Assembly (NCBI GenBank): GCA_905221605.1
Contig: CAJNDS010002134.1
Span: 527,842-591,841 of the forward strand
Direction of reading: 5' to 3'
Length of the DNA stretch: 64,000 bases
Origin: Symbiodinium natans
Lineage: Eukaryota; Sar; Dinophyceae; Suessiales; Symbiodiniaceae
Shown here: one piece after another, positions 9,543 to 18,444 of the stretch
Position numbering within the stretch: position 1 is the first letter of the stretch
Layout: every line of letters starts with the position of its first letter
Translations under genes and position numbers: made by a program
Notes under the pieces: generated by a model
Told to the model about the DNA's origin: nothing
Database searches by the model: none
Seen by the model: only the letters and a program-made list of their open reading frames with translations

Positions 9543-12500
9543 TTAGCCCTTCAGATGCTGCGCTTTCAGCGCGTCGTGGTCCCTCTTCTCGATCATGTGC
9601 ACACCGAAGCACCAGTCGATGAACTCCTGCAAGAAGACGTGGGACATTCAGGGCCGGCCCAGCACGTCTAAAGAGCCCTAAACCCCATACCCCAAACCCT
9701 AAAACAAAATTTGTTCCCAAACATCTAGGTAACGCCACGTGCTATTCAACGCAGACGACCTCGGGCCCCAGAATTCAGGTTTAGGAATTTAGGGTTTAGG
9801 GTTACGGGTTTAGGGTTTAGGCTGTGGAGAGGGCTGAGGGTTTTAATTGGGGTCAGGCTATTTAGGGTTTCTGGAGTTTGTGGGTTGAGGGTTTAGGGCG
9901 TGTAGGGTGCCATTTTCAGCAGGTGGTCAACATGGGCCATGGGTCGTATGCCCCAAGCCCTAAGCCCTAAGCCCAAAACCCTAAACCCTCGCCCTAAACC
10001 CTAAACCCTAAACCCTACACCCCTAAACAATGAGGGCACACACAGGAAAAGACTCGGTCCGACATGTTGAGCCGGCCATCTGCGTCGGCATCGACCGCTT
10101 CGAAAAGCTGATCCTTGTTTGAAGCAGGATTTAGGGCTTGGATGGGTTTAGGTTCAGGGTTCAGGGTCTAGGGTTTAGGGTTAAGGGTTGAGGGTTTAGG
10201 GTTAGCGTTCAGGATTCAGAGTTTTCGACTCACTGCGGAGGGAAAGGTGACCCAGTGCATCAAGCCGGCTCAGTTGCAGCAATGTAGGGTTTAGTAGTGT
10301 GGGAAACTGAAGACTTCCAGCTGCTAGAACACGTCCTTACTGCTGTTCAGCCGGGAATCTCGGGACTTAGATCTCCTTTATATCGCTTGCTAGCATTGGC
10401 GGAATCTATGGCGCTTTGTTCTCCATGCTCATGACGAAGAACCAAAACCCTAAACCTTAAACCCTAAACCCTCTCTCTCTCTCTCAACCCTAAACCCTAA
10501 AACCGAAAACCGAAACCGCAGCTCTAGGATTTCGGGTGGGGGACTCCTCGCGGGCCTAGGAGAGATGTACCTCCCGCTGGGGCCCAGCCAAACTAACGAC
10601 CTGAAGAGGCGCAAGACCTTTACGAGTGAAGAACTTACTACAAGGCAGATATTTTTAATTTTATTGATACATAGAATAACAATAATCAGAGTCAGAAAAT
10701 TAGAGGTACACAAATATTTGTATATGTACATATATATATATATGTATATCTGTGTGTGTGTGTGTGTGTGTGTGTGTTTTTGTTTGTTTGTGGGTGTGTG
10801 GGTGTGTGGGTGTGTGGGTGTGTGGGTGTGTGTGGGTGTGTGGGTGTGTAACTAGCATTCCATCTGCCACATCCTGCCCTTTTTTGTCCTGCATCCTGAC
10901 CAAGACCAGCATGAGTAATTTTCCCCATTCCCCCTGAATAAAGCTATTATACACCCTGTATAAACAGCCCTTATTTCAAATTTGGGCCCCCTATTCCCCG
11001 AACATCAGGAAAGCAAGGTTCGATCTCCGCATCCGTCATGATGTTGGGGAGGACTTCCGCCAGCGAGTGGAACATCGCTTTGGCCCTTGTGTTGGCAAAA
11101 AGGTTTAGGGTTTAGGGTTTAGGGTCTATCCTTTGGAAGATATGGGGTACTTCTCTAAACTAGGGTCCTTCTTGGGTCCTTATGGGAAGGGGCCCGAATT
11201 TCGAGAACTACCCATATGATACACCAGCAAGTATACATACTAGACATACAGCGGCTGCTTCACTTAGTGTCGGCTCCTGCATGCATACGGCTGTCTGCCT
11301 CCAGCGGAGTGTCGTTTAGGGGTTAGGGCCTTGCTCCGTTCAAGAACAAGGCCGGATTGCAGGACCAGCGAAGATCGAAGGCGAGGAGGCATGCCGAGCA
11401 AGTTAAAAAGCACCCTAAACCCTAAACCCTAAACCCTAAACCCTAAACCCTAAACCCTAAATACTAACTATTCCGACCCCTTTAGTAGCTGGAGAGTAGA
11501 GGCAGGCATAAGAGCGGCGTTGAAGGACGAGGAAGCGTAGGAAGCGGAGGTTTTCGGAATGGCATGGCCTATTTTCCGCTTGAAAACCTATTGGAGCGGC
11601 AAACCCTGAGCCCTAACCCTAAACCCTAAACCCTAAACCCTAAACCTGGTCAGAAGGCCCTGAGCTCCTGGCCCAAGAACCTAGGACGAGGTACCCCACC
11701 ACTGAAACTAGGCTCAGGATTTAGGGTTTAGGGTTTAGGGTTCAGGGTTTAGGATTCAGGGTTTTAGGGTTCAGGATTTAGGGTTTAGGGTTCAGGGTAT
11801 AGGGTTTCTTGGCACCCGCATAGCTGGACGTTTAGGGTTTAGGGTTTATCCCCTGCAACTTCTGCCAGGATAGTTTAGTTACCTGAGGCCCCCAAGCCCT
11901 ACCCAACACATATGAAAACTTGTAGGAAGACAAACCCAAAACCCAAAACCCTAAACCCTAAACAGGCCTCAGGGGTGTGAAAGCAGAAGCAAGATGTCAA
12001 AACCTACCATCTGGGGGCCACTGAGTGGCTCAGCTTTGTCCAGGAACCCATCCTTGTTTGCGTCCGCCTGGGCACATGTGCTTGGCGGTTCATGGTACCT
12101 TATTAACCAAGTATAGACGTTCTTATAACCCACTCAGAAGGCCCCCTTAAGTTCCCCATGAAGGATTATAAGTGCAGTTATAAGTGCTGTTATAAACCTC
12201 CAAGTAGGGTTTGATGATTCATAAAACTGCCGATGCAGGTCGTCGTCTCAGGGCTTTGTCGCCCGTTTGGTGTCCAGTGTGCCGGGACGGGTGCGGATGT
12301 GGGATGCATGTCTGGCATGTGCTTGGTCTTTAGGGTTTAGGGTTTAGGGTTTAGGGTTCAGGGTTTAGGGTTTAGGGTTTAGGGTTTAGGTTTCAGGATT
12401 CAGGGTTAAGGGTTTAGGGCCCAGAGCGCAGGGACCGTACACTTGAAGATACGTGTCAGAAGCTACCAATCCGCAACTGGGCCTCCTGCGTCAGGCAAGG

Positions 12501-12743
12501 TACGTGCAGGGAGCCACATTACGCGGAGCCGCATTGCAAGATGATGCAAGAGAGCCGAGCTACTAGCCCTAAACCCTAAACCCTAAACCCTAAACCCGAA
12601 ACCCGAAACCCTAAACCCTAAACCCTAAACCCTAAACCCTAAACCGCTCTCAGCTTGACCGTCGTCCAGGCCTTCTTGAAAGCGAGCTTCACCTCATCGA
12701 TGGACAGCGGCACCAGCTGGCTCAGCGGCATGTCGCCATCGCC
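9543..12743 (-). CDS. EF-hand calcium-binding protein, split gene (3' part)
   Basis: Exons, all minus: 12743-12645 (33 codons, GDGDMPLSQLVPLSIDE.., phase 0/0); 12067-12008 (20 codons, loop DANKDGFLDKAE, ATG|GTAGGT donor); 11085-11022 (..NIMTDAEI, GA donor ATC|GAACCT); 10113-10054 (loop DADADGRLNMSD, donor CGA|GTCTTT); 9626-9543 (EFIDWCFGVHM..KAQHLKG then TAA, acceptor CTTGCAG|). Two loops carry the canonical Asp/Asn-x-Asp-Gly-x-hydrophobic-x-x-x-Glu/Asp spacing, and a third loop end is seen in the first exon. The helix AEI|DQLFEAV is spaced from its loop as in calmodulin-type hands. The 12067-12008 to 11085-11022 joint is out of phase, so an exon is probably missing there; the 5' end was not found. 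Introns are full of TTTAGGG/CCCTAAA. The protein likely senses Ca2+; its partner is unknown. Confidence 0.65.
9627..10053. other. Intron-like DNA with mixed heptamer tracts
   Basis: Variant TTTAGGG (9778-9900) and CCCTAAA/CCCTAAG (9955-10030); no coding signal seen. Confidence 0.5.
10470..10486. repeat. Short CT microsatellite
   Basis: A CTCTCTCT run between CCCTAAA units. Confidence 0.7.
10722..10850. repeat. TA then TG/GGGTGTGT microsatellite
   Basis: TATATA, then (TG)n, then a GGTGTGTGGGTGTG compound array. Apparent low-complexity open frames on both strands here are repeat translations. Confidence 0.95.
11409..11460. repeat. CCCTAAA telomere-type tract
   Basis: About seven units inside the region between EF-hand exons. 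Confidence 0.95.
11605..11850. repeat. CCCTAAA (11605-11646) and TTTAGGG variants (11718-11850)
   Basis: The two arrays bracket a 65-bp GC-rich island in the recurrent CCCTAAA-island-TTTAGGG order. Confidence 0.85.
12081..12204. mobile_element. MITE-like element, family 1 (copy 2)
   Basis: Ends CTTGGCGGTTCATGGTAC and ..AAACCTCCAAG; 124 bp, immediately 5' of the second EF-hand exon, hence intronic. Confidence 0.65.
12329..12420. repeat. TTTAGGG telomere-type tract
   Basis: Array with TTCAGGG variants. Confidence 0.95.
12569..12644. repeat. CCCTAAA tract forming a splice donor
   Basis: Read on the minus strand the array begins GTTTAGGG right after the EF-hand exon at 12645, so the heptamer supplies the GT donor. 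Confidence 0.8.
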
Positions 12744-12778
12744 CTGGTTTAGGGTTTAGGGTTTAGGGTTTAGGGTTA
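12744..12778. repeat. TTTAGGG tract forming a splice acceptor
   Basis: On the minus strand this reads (CCCTAAA)n then CCAG|, the acceptor of the EF-hand exon at 12743. Confidence 0.8.
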
Positions 12779-13526
12779 ACCCCTTAACGATTTGAGGCTT
12801 TTCTTTCTGGGGGGCGAATCCTGTACAGTATATGCATGATATTTATGTAGAACTACATGTGTTGCAAATGATTTAAGACACCATGCCTTAAAAGCCTAGT
12901 CGGGGGGGCGACTGAAAGACCCAAGAACTGTAGCCCAAGCGTACACATTCCATCTCAAACCCTACAGGGTTGAGGTTCGTATCGACGCCACCGGCGGTGG
13001 ATCACACATATCACTTTCGACACGAAAAAACCCCCTATCAACCCGGAATGGGCCTCATGTTAAGCGAAGACCTAGGGGCCACATGAACCATCCAATTCGG
13101 ATCATGCGCGCTGCGCTACTATAATCCGAACGCGGTGTAGGTCTAGGGCTATAGAGTTTAGGGTTTAGGGTTGAAGGTCCACCTCCGGAATGCGTTCCGT
13201 CCCGACGCACAGGACCACCTGGGCATGGGTTTTCCTTGCGGGCACACGGGGATCGACGAGCCCCCTGAAACGTCAAAGACTCGAAAACCCTATAAGGCCC
13301 CAAATAAGGTTCAGAGTTTATGGTTTCAGGTTTGGTGGTTGTGACAGGGTTCCTTTAAGCACTCAAAGCATACGCAGCATTTTCCACGTTCACGGAATCG
13401 TATGTGAATGGGGGGGGATACCCTTTCTCTAAGGCGACGGGGCGTTCAAAATCTAGAGTCTAGAGGTCAGGATTACCAAGCCTAAACAAAGCCGAAATCC
13501 TCGTGTGCTGCGGGGTTTGAAGCCCG
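12779..13526. other. No confident gene
   Basis: A minus-strand open piece at 13190-13270 (VDPRVPARKTHAQVVLCVGT..) could be a 5' exon of the EF-hand gene; splice ends not resolved. The remainder is unique AT-richer DNA and short TTTAGGG runs. Confidence 0.35.
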
Positions 13527-13588
13527 TTAAATCAGCCAGAGCGCGTTGTGCACGTCCTCTGGGTCGAGCGCTTTCTTGATTTCCGCCC
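13527..13588 (-). CDS. Candidate terminal exon, unidentified gene
   Basis: After CTAGCAG| two split-codon bases, AEIKKALDPEDVHNALWLI and TAA. The helical, charged peptide is protein-like. A nearby open piece at 13666-13775 (..SAMRYGEAMADGLVKLLYLS..) may be its preceding exon, but phases do not match simply. Confidence 0.4.
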
Positions 13589-13995
13589 CTGCTAGAGAAG
13601 GGGCTTCCCTACGCAGGATGCCCGGTAGGCTATAGACGAAATACTATAGGGTTACAAAATCTTCTCGATGGTCTGGCGCCCCATGGTCTGCAGGCTCAGA
13701 TATAGGAGTTTGACCAAACCATCTGCCATGGCCTCCCCATAGCGCATTGCGCTCTTCTTCATGGCGCGATGCAGGGTTTAGGATGGAACCCTAAACCCTA
13801 AACCCTAAACCCTAAGCCACTTACCAGAAGATCCAACAGAGCTCAGACCGAACCGAAGCTCTATCTTCGGGGCCCCTGCTTGAGGGCCACATGAGACATT
13901 GAGATATCACTCCTGGAGTTGGGGCCCTTTGAAAGCCATCTGAGAAAATATTCTTGAAGATCATCCTCTTGATTTTAACCAAGTCAGGGGACACA

Positions 13996-14058
13996 TATAT
14001 ATGTATGTATGTATGTATGTATATATGTATATGTATGTATATATATATATATGTATAT
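13996..14058. repeat. TATG/TA microsatellite
   Basis: (TATG)n and (TA)n run. Confidence 0.9.
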
Positions 14059-14353
14059 AGAATATCCCAAGCGACTACCAAAAGCTAAGGCTAGGTGTAG
14101 GGGCCAGAAATGAACCTTTTCAGGTCTAGCATGGGCGTCTCTAGCTCAGCACATCATCTGCCAGAACTGTCACTTCTTGGTATTGCCTGCAAGCCTGTTG
14201 CCAAACAAAGGCTTGAGCAAATAGTCCTGAGGTCATAGGCTTGAGGTAATTTAGAGGGTGTACATCCCAAGCCTTGGAACCCCAAAAAGACAACCCAAAA
14301 CCCCCCAACCCCGAACCCTAAACCCTAAACCCTAAAACCAAAACCCCTAAACC

Positions 14354-15297
14354 CTAGTTGGCACTCAACTCCCGAAGACCCCTCGACGGCAAGATGCGAA
14401 GCCAGGTCAAGTTGGCGCTGCCGTCGCCCGACACCGAGAGGAGCTCCCGACCAGCTAGACTCCTCCACAGGGTGCCTAGCTGTGCTGAGGGGTTTAGGGT
14501 TTAGGGTTTAGGGTTTAGGGTTTAGGGTTTAGGGTAAACTGCGTGTAGCCTGGGTCACTGGGCCTTGCAAAAGAGCTAGTGGGTGTGTGTGGCTGAGTGA
14601 CTGAGTGACTGAGTCAACCTGGGGCCGAAACGGTCCCTAAACCCTAAACCCTAAACCCTAAACCCGTCAAGCCGAAACCCGCAACCCGAAACCCTAGCTG
14701 GGTGGCTTGGGTTGGATGCAGTGAGCCACTTCGAGTCAATCGAATCTTGACCTTACATGCTGCCAGATATTGCCTATATACATAAACAAATATCTGTAGA
14801 TATATATATATATATATAGAGAGAGAGGGCGAGAGAGAGAAGAAAGAGAGAGAGAGAGAGACAAATAGAGCGAGAGAGAGAGAGAGAGAGAGAAATAAAA
14901 AAAAAGAGAGCGAGCATTGACTTATAATGTACCTGTGTATATACATGCATACAGAAACACGTCACCTGCACGCGACCGTGAATGTGTAGGTCTCCGGGTT
15001 GCTCATCTGCGCCTGAGGGCCCAAAGAGGCCGCGCTTCCGGCGGCAGCACTATCTAAAGGGCAAAACGCAGGGACAGTCAAATTTAGGGACCCCCCCAAA
15101 TAGACCCCCAAATAGCAAAAAACCTCTTAGAGTAAGGACCCCAATAAGGTACCCGGAAACCTCCATATTACATCAGGGTTGGGCTCATCTGCCAGATACG
15201 AAAATCTCTGGAGATCCGAAAAAAATGGAAGCCGGCGCTCAGCAACACCACGCATGGCCTCCAGCGAGAGGATGAGATCCTCAGCAAGTCTCTCTTG
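14354..15297 (-). CDS. Unidentified three-exon gene, 3' end
   Basis: Exons on the minus strand: about 15297-15172 (..ERLAEDLILSLEAMRGVAER.., ending ADEPNPD at GAT|GTAATA), 15049-14966 (28 codons, ..GADEQPGDLHIHGRVQ, CAG|GTGACG donor) and 14479-14354 (41 codons, LGTLWRSLAGRELLSVSGDG.., then TAG). The two introns are phase 0 and the codon counts are exact, so the joint is credible. Upstream, 15430-15310 is open in another frame (KEQAVQDHTTPNREPEAPEA..) and appears to continue into this gene with a one-base slip near 15305, either an indel or an unseen tiny intron. Stop codon and following TTTAGGG-type intergenic sequence overlap (AACTAGGGTTTAGG). No domain recognised. Confidence 0.5.
14490..14535. 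repeat. TTTAGGG tract
   Basis: Seven units directly 5' (minus sense) of the exon at 14479, so within an intron. Confidence 0.95.
14801..14912. repeat. TA then GA microsatellite
   Basis: (TA)n followed by (GA)n/GAGAGAAAG; intronic to the gene at 14354-15297. Confidence 0.95.
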
Positions 15298-15750
15298 TGG
15301 GCTTACTAAGTGTGTCCCATGCATCAGGTGCCGAAAGTGTCTCTAACCAAGTTGCTTCCGGGGCTTCAGGCTCACGGTTCGGGGTGGTGTGGTCTTGAAC
15401 GGCTTGCTCCTTCTAGCTGTCGAACCCTGAACCCTAAGCCCCAAACCCTAAACCCTAAGCCCTCGGGGCCTTCAATCCCTTCCCGAAAAAGCCCCATGCA
15501 ACCCTGGACCGGAAAACTCTCCAAAAGCACACTTCAAGCATACGCCCCGGCGGTTTTCTAGGGTGGAGGTCTCCTCCACATACGCCTTAAGAGCCATCAG
15601 CCGTAAGCATGGCCCAGGAGTAGTAGGGTAGTATTCGGGGGGCTCTACTTTTTGGATCCTCACATGGGGTCTGGGAAAGGGTCCCAACTCAAAGGTCACT
15701 CAGAACCGGCGGGATGAAATCCCATGGACCGGAGAACGGTCACACCAACC

Positions 15751-15830
15751 GTTTAGGGTTTAGGGTTTAGGGTTTAGGTTTAGGGTTTAGGGTTTAGGGT
15801 TTAGGATTTAGGGTTTTAGGGTTTAGGGCC
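15751..15830. repeat. TTTAGGG telomere-type tract
   Basis: About ten units with single-base variants. Confidence 0.95.
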
Positions 15831-15989
15831 TGGTCCCCGCTTTTATCTCACAGGGTTTAGGGGTGAAAAAGGGCATTCTGCCACCCGAGTAGCCCCTTTA
15901 GGGTTCAGGGTGTATAGGGTTTCGGGTTTCGGGTGTCTAAGGGTTCAGGGCTCAGGAAACCCTGAATCCCTGAATCCCTAAACACACAG

Positions 15990-16025
15990 AAGCCGGAGGG
16001 CAGTCTTCTTCGCCTTTTTCGCAGC
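15990..16025 (-). CDS. Candidate exon of the coiled-coil gene
   Basis: After TGCAAAG| the minus strand reads AAKKAKKTALRLL, in phase with the exon ending at 16947. Short and Lys/Ala-rich, so weak evidence. Confidence 0.25.
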
Positions 16026-16289
16026 CTTTGCATCCCCCCCACACCACTCCACCGGGGTTTGAGGGGGTTTTGGGGAGTTTGGGGGCTTTTTTTGGAGGCA
16101 AAAGTGACCTGCGGGTGTAGGGTGTAAGTAAGTGTCGTAGTAAGAAAGCCACCCCCTTGCCCAAACGGAAAGGACCTCAAACGGAAACTTACACAATAGT
16201 AAGGGACAATCCTTGGCTACCAAGCATCCCCATATACTTGTTCTGGGTAGAAATGAAGCTCGCCACAAACGGGACAGGGGTGTACGGAA

Positions 16290-16415
16290 AGGGTTTAGGG
16301 TTTAGGGTTAGGGTTTAGGGTTTAGGTTTAGGGTTTAGGGTTTAGGGTTTAGGGTTTAGGGTTTAGGGTTTAGGGTTTAGGCTTTAGGGTTTAGGGTTCA
16401 GGGTTTAGGGTTTAG
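16290..16415. repeat. TTTAGGG telomere-type tract
   Basis: Long array, about 17 units with few variants. Confidence 0.95.
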
Positions 16416-16946
16416 AGGTTTCTTGTAGGAGCGAGGGGATTTTGGATTTAGTTCTGGGGACCAGTTCGTAGGAGGGCATGTAACCTACATGAATCCCTTA
16501 ACGGGTTCTATGTTATTGTGCCCAACGAAGCCCCTTAAAGGCTACATATCTATATATATGTATACCATATGCATATAAAGAAAAAATGGAACTATACAGG
16601 GGTGTGGATGGTACCTCATTCCCAAATTCGAAGTGGCAAGGGCAAAAAAAGATCCTACCACGCACCCACAAGCAGAGACCAGCGATTTGTCATTAGAACA
16701 ATGCTTCCCCTGAACCTTTTGTTTTGGGTTAGGGTTCTATATAATCCAAGCCATGGCGAAGTCAAACCTGATCCCAGCTTCTAATTCCTGTATCTTAGTT
16801 GCTGAGTTCATACGCCCCCAAAAAACTGTACACTTTCAGTTCTATAGGTGATTCTAGTATCCCAAAAAGTGTAAAAGTGCCCTAAACCCTAAACCCTAAT
16901 CCCTAAACTTTAAGGTATTGCCGAAGGTAGGGTAGACTCCCGGAAC

Positions 16947-17740
16947 TCGGTCCGCCTCCTTCCGGCGCTTTTCCGCTTCATACCGCTCCTGGGGTTGAAA
17001 TTCAGGGGGTTAGGGTTGAGGGTTTAGGGTTTAGGGTTCAAGGTGCGCAGGACACAGGACACAGCAAAGGAAGACCCCACATCCATGTTGCAAGTAACCT
17101 CGCTTGGCGCTCTTAAACCCTCTGAAACATGATGCTCTTAAACCCAATAGGGGAAATACATATGTACATATATACAAATATATATATATATATGCACATA
17201 CAAACATGTACAGACAGATATCTACATATATATACACACATGTACATATACATATGTATACGTGTATATATATATATATATTCATATATATAGATGCATA
17301 TAGGTATATAAATAAATAAATAAATAAATATTTATATATATATATGTATATATAGCATCCCGAAACGCTACCTCGAAACGTCAAAAAAATGACTGCCGGA
17401 GGCACTTGCACCTCCCCGTAAAAAAACTTCGTGAGCTGCAAGAGTCGAAGCCCCACCACGACGCAGTCTTTGGGGGCTCTTGGGGGGGGGGGGGGTGTGG
17501 AGGGTTCTTGGGTTTAGGGTTTAGTTTTTTCTTTTCTTCTTCTTCTTATATATTTTTTTGGGGGGGTAGGGTATATATATATAATATGGGCCACCAGGGT
17601 GATATATATATATATACAAAGAGTACATATCTGGACAAATCCTGCGAAGCCAGGGCACACGTTCGCGATCATGCTCTCGCCGCGCTTCCTCATACCGCGC
17701 TTCCTCAACTTCTGCTCGCTCTTTGGGAGATCGAAGATCT
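16947..17740 (-). CDS. Coiled-coil protein, two exons of a split gene
   Basis: Exon about 17740-17660 reads ..[22 protein letters not shown] with CGT|GTGCCC donor; exon 16988-16947 (14 codons, [14 protein letters not shown]) lies between CCCCAG| and CGA|GTTCCG. The junction is phase 0 and joins two Glu/Arg heptad helices into one continuous coiled coil. The gene's 5' part would lie at or beyond 17888, where retroelement 1 now sits, so the host gene may be interrupted by it (inference). Function unknown; such coils are common in cytoskeletal or scaffold proteins. Confidence 0.5.
17152..17355. repeat. TA/TATG-rich low-complexity region
   Basis: Long TATATA/ACATATA/AATAAATA stretch inside the intron of the coiled-coil gene; open frames here are repeat translations. 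Confidence 0.9.
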
Positions 17741-17887
17741 TGGCAAGCCGGATCGGAAACTTACGGCAATGAAGCAGGGTGTATACTTCTGTTATTCGTC
17801 CGTCAGTGTATTTACGGCTAAAATTTTAAGGTTCCTTAGAAACATTGGTGAGTGTATTTATTGGGTGTCCTTTTGGGGATACTATAT

Positions 17888-18052
17888 TGTATGCAGCATG
17901 ACTTCGGACTCTTCTCTTTTCGCTCTGCTCAGCAAGGTCTGAGGTTTGACGTCCACAAAGTGCTTTGGAAACATACCCTGGCAGGGTCTCCTCTCACAAA
18001 GGGTAGACCTGACAGGTCCTGCATGAACCTTCCTGGTTCAGGCCCATATAGA
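17888..18052 (-). repeat. Split direct repeat B2 of element 1
   Basis: 165 bp, matches 18246-18410; begins TGTATGCAGCATGACTTCGG on the plus strand. Confidence 0.9.
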
Positions 18053-18075
18053 GCCCCTAGGTTTGGGAGGGTGGG

Positions 18076-18245
18076 TGAAGAAAAGGAAGCCCCTCCAGGC
18101 TTCCTTTCTACTAGCACCCTCCTGGTGCTCCTGACTGTGTGCCCGCCTGGCACACTCAGATCTGTGAGCCCGGACAGCCACAGCGAAGTTATGCTTTTCA
18201 TACAATAGCACCTCACCAACCTGCCCAAGCCGTAAAGGTACCAAA
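18076..18245 (-). repeat. Split direct repeat A2 of element 1
   Basis: 170 bp, matches A1 at 36701-36870 (and 51087-51256). Confidence 0.9.
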
Positions 18246-18410
18246 TGTATGCAGCATGACTTCGGACTCTTCTCTTTTCGCTCTGCTCAGCAAGGTCTGA
18301 GGTTTGACGTCCACAAAGTGCTTTGGAAACATACCCTGGCAGGGTCTCCTCTCACAAAGGGTAGACCTGACAGGTCCTGCATGAACCTTCCTGGTTCAGG
18401 CCCATATAGA
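18246..18410 (-). repeat. Split direct repeat B1 of element 1
   Basis: 165 bp, matches B2; immediately adjoins A2. Confidence 0.9.
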
Positions 18411-18444
18411 TCCCAATGAACTGTGTCCCCCAACGCACTGTGGT

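Noticed and set aside
17406-17942. 178-codon plus-strand ORF
   Set aside because: Includes polyG, TA repeats and the antisense of the coiled-coil exon and of repeat B2; no coherent protein.
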